Assembly: GCA_902810695.1 (NCBI GenBank) | Contig: CADDYV010000021.1 | Location: 1-53,390, forward strand | DNA length: 53,390 nt | Source: Actinomycetota bacterium | GTDB lineage: Bacteria; Actinomycetota; Rubrobacteria; Rubrobacterales; Rubrobacteraceae | Reading direction: 5' to 3' | Part shown: piece after piece, positions 23,960-32,475 of the stretch | How positions within the stretch are numbered: the stretch's first letter is position 1 | Layout: every line of letters begins with the position of its first letter | Program-made: the position numbers and the translations under genes | Notes under the pieces: model-generated | Database searches by the model: none | Told to the model about the DNA's origin: nothing | What the model saw: only the letters and a program-made list of their open reading frames with translations

Positions 23960-24493
23960 GTGGCGAAGCGGGGATATACGAGGGATACGATCCGGGGCGC
24001 ATCCAGCGAGTGGGATGTTTCGCGGCCCTTCTCAAGTTACCTGCGGCTGTTCGCGGATATCCTCGCTCACCCCGTGCAGTTTTTCGAGGTTCTGCCGAAG
24101 GTTCCCGATATGCGCGCCCCCTCGCTCTTTCTGGCTTTCTCGGGCCTGCCCGCCGCCGTGGCGTGGTTCTTCGCCGGCGGAACTTACGCGGCGCTTGGCG
24201 CTCTCATTTTGCCGCTGCCGCTCTCTTTTGCACTCGCCGTGCTGCTCCATCTGAGTGTTCTGGGTGGAAGATTTGGCTACCGCGTTAGCTGGCGCGTTCT
24301 CGCCTACCCGTTCGGATTTTTCCTGGTGCTCTCTGCCGTGCCGGGGCTCCGCTGGCTCGTCTGGATCTACACCGGCATCATCCTGCTCCCGCTCGGACTC
24401 GCGAGAACGCAGGAAGTTCCGGTTGCGCGGGCGGCGCTCGTTCCGGTCCTGCTCACCGCTGCACTCGTTTTTGCGGCGCTACGGTTCTCCTGA
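23960..24493 (+). CDS. Small multi-pass membrane protein, Yip1-like
   Basis: About 177 residues. A short soluble part (to about 45, with the segment LRLFADILAHPVQFFEVLPKVPD) precedes four or five hydrophobic segments. This layout, in particular the amphipathic FxxILxxPxxFF stretch, is that of bacterial YIP1-family proteins of unknown function. I chose GTG 23960 because TATACT lies 6 bases upstream; an in-frame ATG at 23900 without ribosome binding site is the alternative. It follows the ABC exporter by 83 bases and may serve the same envelope process. Confidence 0.65.
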   Translation: MAKRGYTRDTIRGASSEWDVSRPFSSYLRLFADILAHPVQFFEVLPKVPDMRAPSLFLAFSGLPAAVAWFFAGGTYAALGALILPLPLSFALAVLLHLSVLGGRFGYRVSWRVLAYPFGFFLVLSAVPGLRWLVWIYTGIILLPLGLARTQEVPVARAALVPVLLTAALVFAALRFS

Positions 24494-24512
24494 GCGGTGC
24501 AAACTCGTATCT

Positions 24513-24899
24513 TTATTTCACCCACGCTATCCTGGGCACCTGCGATCGGTCGAAGTCCTCTACTTTCTCTTTTCCCAGGCTTTCCAGCTCTTTCAGGCAG
24601 TCCTCGGATTGCCTGATAAGCCTGGCGACGTCTATACCCAGAGCCTCGGGCTCGAAGTCCTTGAGGCGCCGGATGCCGTTGCGCAGCAGGCTCGTGGCCC
24701 CGGCCCAGTTGCCGTTCTGCTGGTGGTAGAAGCCCACCCCGACCTGCAGGATGCCCTGGTAGAGGTAGCGGATCTGGCGGGTCTCCGCCCGCCAGGCGTC
24801 TTCCAGATACTCGTGGGCCTCGAAGAACTCGCCCCGGTTGAACTCCTCTATGCCCTTGAGGACGAGCTCGGGGACATCTTGCGGGGCTTCCTGGTGCAA
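24513..24899 (-). CDS. DUF309 domain protein
   Basis: A 128-residue helical protein. The DUF309 core is visible as FNRGEFFEAHEYLEDAWRAE (about 18-37) and YLYQGILQVGVGFYHQQNGNW (about 44-64), with the conserved FxAHExLE pattern and the later RLIRQSEDCLKELE helix. DUF309 proteins have no established activity. The start is TTG at 24899-24897, 4 bases after the stop of the zinc-ribbon gene, so the two are translationally coupled. Confidence 0.82.
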   Translation of the reverse strand: MHQEAPQDVPELVLKGIEEFNRGEFFEAHEYLEDAWRAETRQIRYLYQGILQVGVGFYHQQNGNWAGATSLLRNGIRRLKDFEPEALGIDVARLIRQSEDCLKELESLGKEKVEDFDRSQVPRIAWVK

Positions 24900-24903
24900 C
24901 CGC

Positions 24904-25143
24904 CTAGCAGCAGCCGCAGCCCCCGCCGCAGCATCCGCCTCCGCTGGACATGCGCGCGTCCATCACGGGGTTGGTGGAGAGCGCGGAGGCGCCGGGAGTG
25001 ATCGAGGCGAAGTTCGATATCACGCGCCGGGACTCCTCGGAGCCGCACTCCGGACAGCGGGCGGGCTCATCAGCAGAGCTCATCGGGCGCATCAGGTCGA
25101 AGTGCTCCTCACACTCGGCGCACTTGTATTCGTAGAGGGCCAT
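24904..25143 (-). CDS. FmdB-type zinc ribbon protein
   Basis: A 79-residue protein starting MALYEYKCAECEEHF at ATG 25143-25141, with AGAGGTGGG upstream. The CxxC pairs (Cys8/Cys11 and ARCPECG) form the FmdB/CxxC_CxxC_SSSS regulatory zinc ribbon. The tail ends in a run of Gly and Cys (SSGGGCCGGGCGCC), often seen in this family. The frame is open to an ATG at 25218, but the family begins at MALYEYKC. Role: probably a small metal-binding regulator; unproven. Confidence 0.85.
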   Translation of the reverse strand: MALYEYKCAECEEHFDLMRPMSSADEPARCPECGSEESRRVISNFASITPGASALSTNPVMDARMSSGGGCCGGGCGCC

Positions 25144-25282
25144 ACATCCCACCTCTCTGATGAAGTAGTTGTCCTGTTCTTCATTGTACCCCTCGACCGG
25201 GGAGACCGTTACTCTCATGAAGAGGGCGGCTCGTTTTTAGTATATCCTGATGTGACATCTCACGGAGAGGAGACGGGTTATT

Positions 25283-25945
25283 ATGGGAGAGGAATCGCGT
25301 GAAGATGAGTACCTGCTCGACACTCAGACCGTACGAAAGTTCATAACCGACACGCGGCTAGCCATCTCCCGCTCCAGGAGCCCGGAGCAAACGATAGAGG
25401 CCATCCGCCCGCGCTTTGCGGAGCTTCTCGCCGATGAGGGGTGGCTCCCGGAAGAATTCCAGAGTGTATCTGCAGAGAGCGGGATGGGAGGTGGGATCGG
25501 GCAGTGGCTCATCTTCCGTTCCGGCGCGAGAGACCTGAGCCTGTTCTCGCTGGTGGTGCCGCCCGGCTCCACGACTCCCGTGCACGACCATCTCGCCTGG
25601 GGTCTCGTTGGTTTGTATCGTGGCGAGCAGGAGGAAACCGTCTTCAGCCGCCGGGATGAGACGAGGTCCGTAGGCGGGCGAGAAGAGCTTGAGCCGGTGG
25701 TCCGGCGTACCATTCGGCGTGGAGACTTCTACCCGCTCCTGCCGCCGAAAGACGACATCCACGCGGTTCGCACGACTTCCGAGGTTGCCTCGGTCTCCAT
25801 ACACCTGCTCGCCAACGACACCGGATGCGTCTGGCGGCACTCCTACAACCCGGATACCGGAGAGGTCAAACCCTTCCGATCCGGGTACGTCAACCGGAGT
25901 TGCGAGGATGAGGAGGCAACTCCTCGGGGGGACGGAGGTTCCTGA
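25283..25945 (+). CDS. Cysteine dioxygenase-like cupin protein
   Basis: A 220-residue cupin. The metal-binding histidines are visible: His101 and His103 in TPVHDHLAWGLVGLYRG and His160 in KDDIHAVRTT, which is the three-His pattern of cysteine dioxygenase-type thiol dioxygenases. A conserved ending (DTGCVWRHSYNPDTGEVKPFRSGY) follows. It probably oxidises a small thiol with Fe(II) and O2, but the substrate is not fixed. GGAGAGGAG lies 12 bases before the ATG. Its last 56 bases overlap the convergent MFS gene. Confidence 0.8.
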   Translation: MGEESREDEYLLDTQTVRKFITDTRLAISRSRSPEQTIEAIRPRFAELLADEGWLPEEFQSVSAESGMGGGIGQWLIFRSGARDLSLFSLVVPPGSTTPVHDHLAWGLVGLYRGEQEETVFSRRDETRSVGGREELEPVVRRTIRRGDFYPLLPPKDDIHAVRTTSEVASVSIHLLANDTGCVWRHSYNPDTGEVKPFRSGYVNRSCEDEEATPRGDGGS

Positions 25946-27203
25946 AGAAGAGGTAGTACAGAATAGTATAGATGGCCTGGAGCGCGGCGGCGAACTCCAG
26001 GGGTAGGTCCAGGGAGACGTTATCTATGACATAGCCCGCCAGGGTCGGGCTGATCGAGGAGGTCACTTGCGAGGGGAGGTTGCTCATCCCCGCCGCGCTC
26101 GCCCGCTGTTCTGGTGGGATCACACCCATCAGGTACGACTGGCGCACCGGGATGGAGAGGGTGTTGGCTATCATGCGCAGCAGGTAGAAGGCCGCTGCGA
26201 GCCCGAAGCTCGGCATCAGGGCGGTAGCCGCCAGAAGAAAAACCGAGCACGTGCGCGTCGCTATGACGGTCCTCACCGCCCCGAGACGGCGCGCCAGGCG
26301 TCCCGCGAACACGTAGGGGGTCGCGGCGGCCAGGTTGATCGCGAAGAAGAGGCTCCCGATCTCGCCGGAGCCGACCCCGTAGCGGCGGTGGAACCAGTAG
26401 GCAGCGAAGGAACCCAGCATCCCTACCGCGAGCCCATTAACGGCGTTGGTCGCCATGAACCGCCCGATCAGACCCCACGTCCGGCGCGGGAGGCTGAGCG
26501 GGCTTATGTCTCTGGCTCTCTTTCCGCCGGGACTCTCATCCTTCGAGGTTCTCCGTTCGCGCACGGGCACGACGACGATTGCCATGGCGCACCCGATAAC
26601 GGCGGTCAAAAGGAAAAGGAGGCGGTATCCTTCGAGCATCGAGAGGCCGGCATAGTGGGTCAGCGCCTGGGGCACGAGCGTGAGCAGGGAACCCAACGCC
26701 CCGGCGACCACCCCGACGAAAGACAGAAAGCCGAAGACGGTCGTACGCTCTTTATCGCTGGTGGATCCGGCGATCAGCGGCTGCTCCGCCGGATAGTACG
26801 GCCCCCAGGCTCCGCCGCTACCTGCTCCTCCGCCGCGTCCGAAAGTGCCTACCGCTCCAGCGACGAGCAGCACTATGAAGTTGCCGGATATAGAGAATAC
26901 GAGCCCGCCCGCCGCCATGAGCAGTGATATCAGGATGAGCAGGGCTCTGCGCCCGAACCGGTCGGAGAGGAATCCCACGGCAGCCGTCAAGAGGGCGCCG
27001 ACGAGGGCCGAGGCCGAGAAGACGATCCCGATACGAGAAGCATTGAAGCCGAGGTCTGCGAGGTATAGCGGGACGATGACCACTAGATACCCTTGGGCCA
27101 AGCTTCTCAGGGCGCGTCCGCCGAAAAGAAGCAGCAGGTTCCGGCGGCCCAGAGGATCGGGGCTCAGACGATCAAACCTCCGCAAGATGCGCAGATCAAG
27201 CAC
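25890..27203 (-). CDS. MFS transporter (DHA1-like), third gene of efflux operon
   Basis: A 437-residue transporter with 12 predicted membrane segments. Motif A (GFLSDRFGRRALLIL, about 78-92) between segments 2 and 3 marks the major facilitator family. The cytoplasmic loop in the middle (about 215-240) is basic. It begins with GTG at 27203-27201, 24 bases after the stop of the next MFS gene, with weak ribosome binding. It is the last of three different MFS genes in tandem. The direction is probably export, by family and context; the substrate is unknown. Confidence 0.88.
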   Translation of the reverse strand: MLDLRILRRFDRLSPDPLGRRNLLLLFGGRALRSLAQGYLVVIVPLYLADLGFNASRIGIVFSASALVGALLTAAVGFLSDRFGRRALLILISLLMAAGGLVFSISGNFIVLLVAGAVGTFGRGGGAGSGGAWGPYYPAEQPLIAGSTSDKERTTVFGFLSFVGVVAGALGSLLTLVPQALTHYAGLSMLEGYRLLFLLTAVIGCAMAIVVVPVRERRTSKDESPGGKRARDISPLSLPRRTWGLIGRFMATNAVNGLAVGMLGSFAAYWFHRRYGVGSGEIGSLFFAINLAAATPYVFAGRLARRLGAVRTVIATRTCSVFLLAATALMPSFGLAAAFYLLRMIANTLSIPVRQSYLMGVIPPEQRASAAGMSNLPSQVTSSISPTLAGYVIDNVSLDLPLEFAAALQAIYTILYYLFFRNLRPPEELPPHPRNSG

Positions 27204-27227
27204 CCAACCCCATAACCTGCCTCTCTA

Positions 27228-28721
27228 TCAGTCTGTTTTAGCCGCCCGCCGATCCAGCTTCTCCGGGAGATCTTTTTTCAGGAGCCTCCCGTACAGAGGT
27301 TTTAATATCTCCTGGTCCGCGCGCAAGGCGCGCTCCCTCTCGGATTCCTCGCCGTTGGCTGGGACCAGCCTGGCAGCCGCGCTGACCAGGTTGGGGTGCT
27401 CGCCGTCAACCGCCCGCCTCAGACGCCGGCGGACGATCAGCAAAGCCAGCGCGCGCATCAGCACCGGGTCCAGGGCCCCGTTAGAGGCGGAGTGAGATTC
27501 ATGCCTCTTCGGGGAGACGTGCTTCAGCGAACGCCTGCCGGAGAGGAGAACGAGGATGCTGACGGCTACGGCGGCGGCTCCAACGTAGAACGGGACGCTC
27601 GGGAAATACCACTCGGACAACTTCCCGGCGAGGAAGGGTGCTATCGCTCCGCCCACGAACCGAACGAAGCTGTAAGCGGCGGAGGCGACCGGACGCTCGA
27701 CGGGAGCGGCCTGCATAACGGCAGTGGTGATCAGGGTGTTGTTGATGCCGAGAAAAGCGCCACCGGCGATCACCGCGCATATGAGCACGAGCTGGTGAGA
27801 TATCCCGATCCCCATGACCAGCAGGTCCAGCGCGATAAAGAAGAGCATGGCGTACATCGTGGGCAGCGTTCCGAAGCGTCCTTCGAGCCTGGGCGCGACG
27901 AAGACCGAGGTGATGGCCAGCAGCACCCCCCAGCCGAAGAACACGAACCCGAGGGCGTGAACGCCCAGGTGCAGCGGAAACGGAGCGTAGGCGAGCAGGG
28001 TAAAGAAGCCGAAGTTGTAGCAGAGGGCGGTGAGCCCCAGCGTCAACAGGCTGCGGTGCCGCAGCGCCCGGAACGGGTCGGCGATGGAGCTTCTGTGCTC
28101 CGGTTTGGGGAGACGCGGCAGGAGGATGGTGAGGGCGATAAACCCGATAGTCATCAGGGCGGCGACCCCGAAGAAAGGCCCCCGCCAGCTTATGGCGCCC
28201 AGGGTGCCGCCGAGCAGGGGACCGACGGAGATCCCCAGTCCCAGCGCCGCCTCGTAGAGGATCACCGCCCGCTCGGTCCCGGCGTTGGAGAGCTGAACTA
28301 TCGCCGCAAGAGCGGTGGCGATGAATAGCGCGTTACCCAGACCCCATCCGGCCCGGAAGCCCACGATCCCGGTTACGCCGCTGGAGGACCCCGCCAGGGC
28401 GCTGAAGATCAGGATGAACCCCAGCCCGGTCAGGAGGGTGCGCTTGATGCCGAGCCGGCTGGAGACTACGCCGGTGATGATCATGGCTACCCCGGTCACC
28501 AGGAAGTAACTGGTGAATACCAGCTCGACCTGGCTCTTGGTGGCGTTGAGTTGCCGGGCGATGACCGGCAGGATCGGGTCCACCAGCCCGAGCCCCATGA
28601 ACGAGACCACGCAGGCGAACGCTACCGCCCAGACGGCTTTCGGCTGCCGCAGGATGCTCTCCTGCTCTTCGGAAGTTTCCTCCGCTCGCGTGTCTTCGCT
28701 TAGCTCGGATGAGGCCGGCAT
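27228..28721 (-). CDS. MFS transporter (DHA1-like) with extra cytoplasmic tail, second gene of efflux operon
   Basis: About 497 residues from ATG 28721-28719, which has AGGAG 11 bases upstream; a TTG at 28745 would add eight residues. Twelve membrane segments occupy about 25-400, with LGLVDPILPVIARQL in segment 1 and SRLGIKRTLLTGL as motif A. The last 90 residues are soluble, basic and helical (RRRLRRAVDGEHPNL, ERERALRADQEILKPLYG), which is unusual for the family and not a known domain to me. It resembles drug/H+ antiporters of the Bcr/CflA and TetA group. Confidence 0.88.
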   Translation of the reverse strand: MPASSELSEDTRAEETSEEQESILRQPKAVWAVAFACVVSFMGLGLVDPILPVIARQLNATKSQVELVFTSYFLVTGVAMIITGVVSSRLGIKRTLLTGLGFILIFSALAGSSSGVTGIVGFRAGWGLGNALFIATALAAIVQLSNAGTERAVILYEAALGLGISVGPLLGGTLGAISWRGPFFGVAALMTIGFIALTILLPRLPKPEHRSSIADPFRALRHRSLLTLGLTALCYNFGFFTLLAYAPFPLHLGVHALGFVFFGWGVLLAITSVFVAPRLEGRFGTLPTMYAMLFFIALDLLVMGIGISHQLVLICAVIAGGAFLGINNTLITTAVMQAAPVERPVASAAYSFVRFVGGAIAPFLAGKLSEWYFPSVPFYVGAAAVAVSILVLLSGRRSLKHVSPKRHESHSASNGALDPVLMRALALLIVRRRLRRAVDGEHPNLVSAAARLVPANGEESERERALRADQEILKPLYGRLLKKDLPEKLDRRAAKTD

Positions 28722-28763
28722 TCCAGATGAAACTCCTGTCTTCAAATGTTTATGGACGGTGCA

Positions 28764-30263
28764 CTACTCGTTCTTGCCCCGGAAGGCGGAGAAAACCGCT
28801 CCGATGAGGCTTGCTACAGCCCCAACCAGAAGCGCCTCATGAAAGCCGCTGATGAAAGGCGCTGCCGCCGCCGCCGACATCCCGTGTCCGACGGTGCCGG
28901 AGAAGATCTTGAACATCTGCTGCCGCGGGAGCGCGCTGGTGATGATCGAGAGCGCCAGAGCGATCGAGAGCATGCCCCCGATGTTGGTCAGAAACGTGCG
29001 GGTGCCGCTGGCTATACCCCGCTGCTCGGGGACTACGGAGTTCATGATCGCGCGGGTGTTCGGGGAGTTGAAGATGCCGCTGCCTATGCCGACCACGATC
29101 ATCAAGGCCGCTATCCCCCAGTAGGGCGTATCCGCCCCGATGAGGGTGCCCATCCCGATAAGACCCGCCGCGGTAACCACCATCCCAATAGTGCTTACCA
29201 CCCTGGCGTGGGCCCTGTCGGCGAACCATCCGGAGATGGGCGCAACCAGGAACATCACCCCCGCGAGCGGGATGAGCAGGATGCCGGCCATCAGGTGGTC
29301 GTAGCCATCCACCCCGATGAAGTAGAAGACGAACATGAACATCACTGCAAAGCGCGCCACAGAGTTCAACAGCGCGCTCACGTTGCCGAAGGCGAAGGTG
29401 CGGCTGCGAAAGAGCGAGAGCTTCAACAGCGGCTGCTTCACCCTCGACTCCACAATGAGAAACGCCGGCAGGAAGATGGCCGCCGCGATAAACCCTCCTA
29501 CGACCTCGGGAGAGTCCCAGCCCTTGATGCCGCCCTGGGTCAGCCCGATCAGGAGTCCCAAAATTCCAATAAGGAAAGTGGCGTTGCCGGGAAGGTCCAT
29601 CCTCTGCCCTTTCTCCAGCGTCACGAGCTCCCTGAGGTTCACGGCCGCCCAGATGGTCCCTATAACCCCCAGGGGGACGTTGAACCAGAAGACCCAGTGC
29701 CAGGAGATGGAGGTCATGATCCCGCCTACGACAACCCCGAGAGTGGAGCCCGCCGCGGCCATCATCATGTTTATCCCCAGAGCCTGCCCGAGCTGCCGCC
29801 TGGGGAAGGCGTCGGTGACGATGACGCTGGAGTTGGCCATCATGAAGGCCCCCGCAGCCCCCATCACCGTCCGCGCGGCGATGAGCTCACCAGCGTTAGT
29901 GGCAAAGCCTGCCAGAAGGCTCACCACGGTAAAGAGCGCGAACCCCCCAACGTAGAGCTTCTTGCGCCCGACCATGTCCGCTATGCGCCCGGCGACTATG
30001 GTAAGTATTGTCTGCGCCAGAAGGTAGCTCAAGAGCACCCACACCAGAGCGAAGAGCCCCGTGTGAAGCTCCCGCAAAAGCGTGGGCAGCGCGACGATCA
30101 GGGAGGCACCGTTTATGGAGGCGAGAAGAGCCCCCAGGCTCGTGCACGAGAGCGCGCTCCACTTGTACTCCAGCGAGAAGAGACGGCGCTTTTTCCCGGA
30201 ACTTTCTCGCCGCCCCCGATGCCGCAAAAAAAATCTTCTCTGCCTCCTGATCGTCCGCTCCAA
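28764..30263 (-). CDS. MFS drug transporter, DHA2 (EmrB/QacA) family, first gene of efflux operon
   Basis: A 499-residue transporter with about 14 membrane segments. DHA2 signatures include NGASLIVALPTLLRELH in segment 1, GRIADMVGRKKLYVGG as motif A and GAAGAFMMANSSVIVTDAFP. The N-terminus is very basic (ERTIRRQRRFFLRHRGRR). The start is TTG at 30263-30261 with GGGAGG 6 bases upstream. It is the first gene of a three-MFS operon and is divergent from a MerR regulator; the shared 172-base region contains the regulator's likely operator. Proton-driven export of cationic or lipophilic drugs is the likely role. Confidence 0.9.
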   Translation of the reverse strand: MERTIRRQRRFFLRHRGRRESSGKKRRLFSLEYKWSALSCTSLGALLASINGASLIVALPTLLRELHTGLFALVWVLLSYLLAQTILTIVAGRIADMVGRKKLYVGGFALFTVVSLLAGFATNAGELIAARTVMGAAGAFMMANSSVIVTDAFPRRQLGQALGINMMMAAAGSTLGVVVGGIMTSISWHWVFWFNVPLGVIGTIWAAVNLRELVTLEKGQRMDLPGNATFLIGILGLLIGLTQGGIKGWDSPEVVGGFIAAAIFLPAFLIVESRVKQPLLKLSLFRSRTFAFGNVSALLNSVARFAVMFMFVFYFIGVDGYDHLMAGILLIPLAGVMFLVAPISGWFADRAHARVVSTIGMVVTAAGLIGMGTLIGADTPYWGIAALMIVVGIGSGIFNSPNTRAIMNSVVPEQRGIASGTRTFLTNIGGMLSIALALSIITSALPRQQMFKIFSGTVGHGMSAAAAAPFISGFHEALLVGAVASLIGAVFSAFRGKNE

Positions 30264-30337
30264 ATGATCCTCCCGAAAATGTTTTTAATCTCACAAACGC
30301 ACAGTAGTACAGGCGTATTTGTAATAGTAATATAACC

Positions 30338-30359
30338 GTACGTTTACGTACAGGTACGT
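30338..30359. promoter_or_regulatory. Operator-like array of three palindromic hexamers between MerR and MFS genes
   Basis: GTACGT (30338-30343), ACGTAC (30346-30351) and GTACGT (30354-30359) are spaced exactly 8 bases apart. They make two overlapping 14-bp palindromes with TT and AG centres. A TATA-rich stretch (30329-30336) touches the left side. The position in the divergent region fits binding by the MerR dimer. A fourth ACGTAC occurs at 30936-30941, downstream of merR and upstream of the next MFS gene. Confidence 0.55.
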
Positions 30360-30435
30360 GAGAGAATGAATTCACCGCGATAAGAAGGGATAATCTCTTC
30401 TTTGGTGTCGAGAGCGACAATGGAGGGTTAGGACG

Positions 30436-30867
30436 ATGAATGTTGCGAAGGAGCTTGCTCAGATAGGAGAAGTGGCGGAGAAGCTGGGGGTGAGTCCGCG
30501 CACGATCAAGTACTACGAGGAGATCGGGCTGGTCGAACCCAAGGAACGCTCGCCGGGTGGCTTCAGGCTCTACGGACAGGCGGACATCGAGAGGCTGGAA
30601 CGTATCCTGCGGATCAAAAGGATGGGCTACTCGCTGGCGGCGATACGCGAGATCATCTCGGTCCGGGACGCCGCAAAGGAGGCCGCCAAGAGCGCCGTCC
30701 TCTCGGAGGTGAAGGAACGGCTCGAGCATCAGGAGCGCGACGTCGCCGAAAGAGTGCAGAAGATGCGCGAAGATCTCAAGCGCGCCGAAGCCTTGCGCCG
30801 CGAGCTCCGGCACGACATAGAGCTCTGCGAAAAACGCCTACAGGAACTCGGCGAAAAAGAATCCTAG
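30436..30867 (+). CDS. MerR family transcriptional regulator
   Basis: A 143-residue regulator. The winged helix-turn-helix is at the N-terminus (about 8-75): QIGEVAEKLGVSPRTIKYYEEIGLVEPKERSPGGFRLYG, with the RxYxxxDIxRLxxI pattern after it. A long coiled coil follows (about 85-140, LKRAEALRRELRHDIELCEKRLQEL) for dimerisation. There is no obvious effector domain and only one Cys (about 134), so metal sensing is unlikely; a drug or stress cue is more plausible. It has a good ribosome binding site (GGAGGG). It is divergent from the MFS operon and most likely controls it. Confidence 0.9.
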   Translation: MNVAKELAQIGEVAEKLGVSPRTIKYYEEIGLVEPKERSPGGFRLYGQADIERLERILRIKRMGYSLAAIREIISVRDAAKEAAKSAVLSEVKERLEHQERDVAERVQKMREDLKRAEALRRELRHDIELCEKRLQELGEKES

Positions 30868-30966
30868 CCAGAGGACAAACCACCTCAGAATCTCAAAGTT
30901 GCCGGTGAGTGGATTCACCGACAACCCAGACCTGAACGTACAAGTCTGTTAGTATCTTTAAGGAAT

Positions 30967-31089
30967 ATGAAGTCGAAGGTAGCTTCGAGAAGCACGCTCG
31001 GGACCACGCTTCATCAGGCAGGTTTCGGGTGGGCTAGAAGGGAGGATCACGGGCCACTTTTTTCGGATAAGCCGGTCGGAACCGGCTAA
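30967..31089 (+). CDS. Possible 40-residue leader peptide ORF before MFS gene
   Basis: An ATG at 30967 opens 40 codons (product beginning MKSKVASRSTLGTTLHQAGF, ending DKPVGTG) in the 306-base gap between merR and the MFS gene at 31174. AAGGA precedes the ATG by only 2 bases, so initiation is doubtful. A perfect 6-bp hairpin (30973-30988) lies near its start and a 7-bp hairpin (31070-31087) overlaps its stop codon. Such layouts occur in leaders of ribosome-drug resistance genes where stalling changes folding. It could equally be chance. Confidence 0.3.
   Translation: MKSKVASRSTLGTTLHQAGFGWARREDHGPLFSDKPVGTG
31070..31087 (+). promoter_or_regulatory. Hairpin at the end of the MFS leader
   Basis: AGCCGGT and ACCGGCT form a perfect 7-bp stem with a CGGA loop, 87 bases before the MFS start. 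It is followed by AAAAG, not a T-run, so it is not a plain plus-strand terminator. It covers the stop of the 40-codon ORF. Confidence 0.45.
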
Positions 31090-31173
31090 AAGAACAGCTT
31101 TCCTTTTCTCTTCTCACTCTTCCGATTCGAACACTCAGAAAACCGCTTTTCCCTCCATCTCCGAGGGCGGCGA

Positions 31174-32463
31174 ATGAAGAATTTTTTAAGGCAGAAGTCC
31201 GGGACCTCGGATCGCCTGTCGTTCTTCGTTTTGCTTATCTCGCAGCTCATCGCCACGACGGGTTTTACGTTCGTGATGCCCTTCATGCCGCTCTACGTGA
31301 GGGAGCTCGGAGTAGAGAGCCACGGGGATGCGGCAGCCTGGGCCGGGTTCGTGAACGGTGCCTCGGGGTTGACGATGGCCCTGGCCGCTCCTTTCTGGGG
31401 AAAACTGGCGGACCGGATCGGGCGCAAGGCGATGCTGCTCCGGGCGACCCTGGCCGGGTCCGTGGTTCTCTGCCTCATGGGGTTCGTGACGAGTCCCTGG
31501 CAGCTACTCTTTCTCAGGCTCTTGCAGGGCACGCTGACCGGCACGACGCCTGCGGCGACGGCCCTGGTAGGCTCCAGCTCCCCTTCGGAGAAAGTCGGCA
31601 CCAGGCTCGGCGCGCTGCAGATGGTCGTGTTCCTGGCGGCGGGCATCGGTCCTGGTCTGGGCGGAATCTTCGCCGACACCGCGGGCATCCGCAACTCCTT
31701 CTTCATAACTGCGAGCCTGCTCCTCGTTTCGGGAATGATGGTCCTCTTCGGCGTAACGGAGGACAGGTCCTCTCTGAAAAGTTCTCAGGATAATGTCACA
31801 GAACTCGAAGAGGATAAGCAGCAGGGAGGTGGTATCGGTAATATCTCCTATCGGAAGCTCTTGCCGGGTATGCTGGCGCTCTTCGTCGCCCAGGCTACTA
31901 TCTCCAGCGTGGCCGTCATCCTTCCGGGGTTTCTGTCCTCGCTGCCCGGGCGGGTTGAACACATCGCCAGTTTGACAGGTTGGATCGCTGGCACCGCAGC
32001 CCTGGTCGCTTCTTTAGGCTCCGTGCTCACCGGACGGTTCGCGGGACGGCTCAGTCCGTGGCTGGTGATCGGGGCCTCCCTCGCGTTCTCCGGGCTGATG
32101 GCGCTCCCACAAGCCTGGGCCGAGAGCGTGCCCGAGATCTGGGCCCTGCGCCTGGCGACCAGCCTGTTCCTGGGTGGCATAATCCCCACCGCCAACCTGA
32201 CGATAAGAAACGCCGCCCCGCCCGAGAAAAGGGGAGCCGCCTTCGGAGCCGCTTCTTCTGCCGTCGCGCTCGGCTTCTCCGCAGGGCCGGTCGGCGGAGG
32301 TTTGATCGCCGCCGGACTAGGGTTCAGAGCCGCCTTCCTGATTCCGGGCGTGCTCCTGCTCGGGCTGGCTGTGGTCCTGATGGTCGTGTGGGTGGCGCGC
32401 GGCGGACTGCCAAACACCAGACGTCTGCGCCCGCACTCCTCCGGGCACAGACTTTCGGGCTGA
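31174..32463 (+). CDS. MFS multidrug transporter (DHA1, MdtG/TetA-like)
   Basis: A 429-residue transporter with 12 membrane segments. Motif A is GKLADRIGRKAMLLRA (about 74-89) and segment 1 is typical of drug exporters (LISQLIATTGFTFVMPFMPLYVRELG region, about 17-42). Segment 5 carries the antiporter-like GPGLGGIFAD (about 159-168). The central loop (about 205-225) is acidic. GAGGG lies 7 bases before the ATG. It is preceded by a structured leader and lies just downstream of the MerR gene; an ACGTAC half-site at 30936 suggests possible co-regulation. It ends 12 bases before the convergent aldo/keto reductase. Confidence 0.9.
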   Translation: MKNFLRQKSGTSDRLSFFVLLISQLIATTGFTFVMPFMPLYVRELGVESHGDAAAWAGFVNGASGLTMALAAPFWGKLADRIGRKAMLLRATLAGSVVLCLMGFVTSPWQLLFLRLLQGTLTGTTPAATALVGSSSPSEKVGTRLGALQMVVFLAAGIGPGLGGIFADTAGIRNSFFITASLLLVSGMMVLFGVTEDRSSLKSSQDNVTELEEDKQQGGGIGNISYRKLLPGMLALFVAQATISSVAVILPGFLSSLPGRVEHIASLTGWIAGTAALVASLGSVLTGRFAGRLSPWLVIGASLAFSGLMALPQAWAESVPEIWALRLATSLFLGGIIPTANLTIRNAAPPEKRGAAFGAASSAVALGFSAGPVGGGLIAAGLGFRAAFLIPGVLLLGLAVVLMVVWVARGGLPNTRRLRPHSSGHRLSG

Positions 32464-32475
32464 GAACCTGCTGTT

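Noticed and set aside
26067-26927. 286-codon plus-strand open frame
   Set aside because: Antisense to the MFS gene at 25890-27203, with very polar, low-complexity composition.
28746-30335. 529-codon plus-strand open frame
   Set aside because: Antisense to the DHA2 transporter; composition (many His, Arg, Glu) is that of a reversed membrane protein gene.
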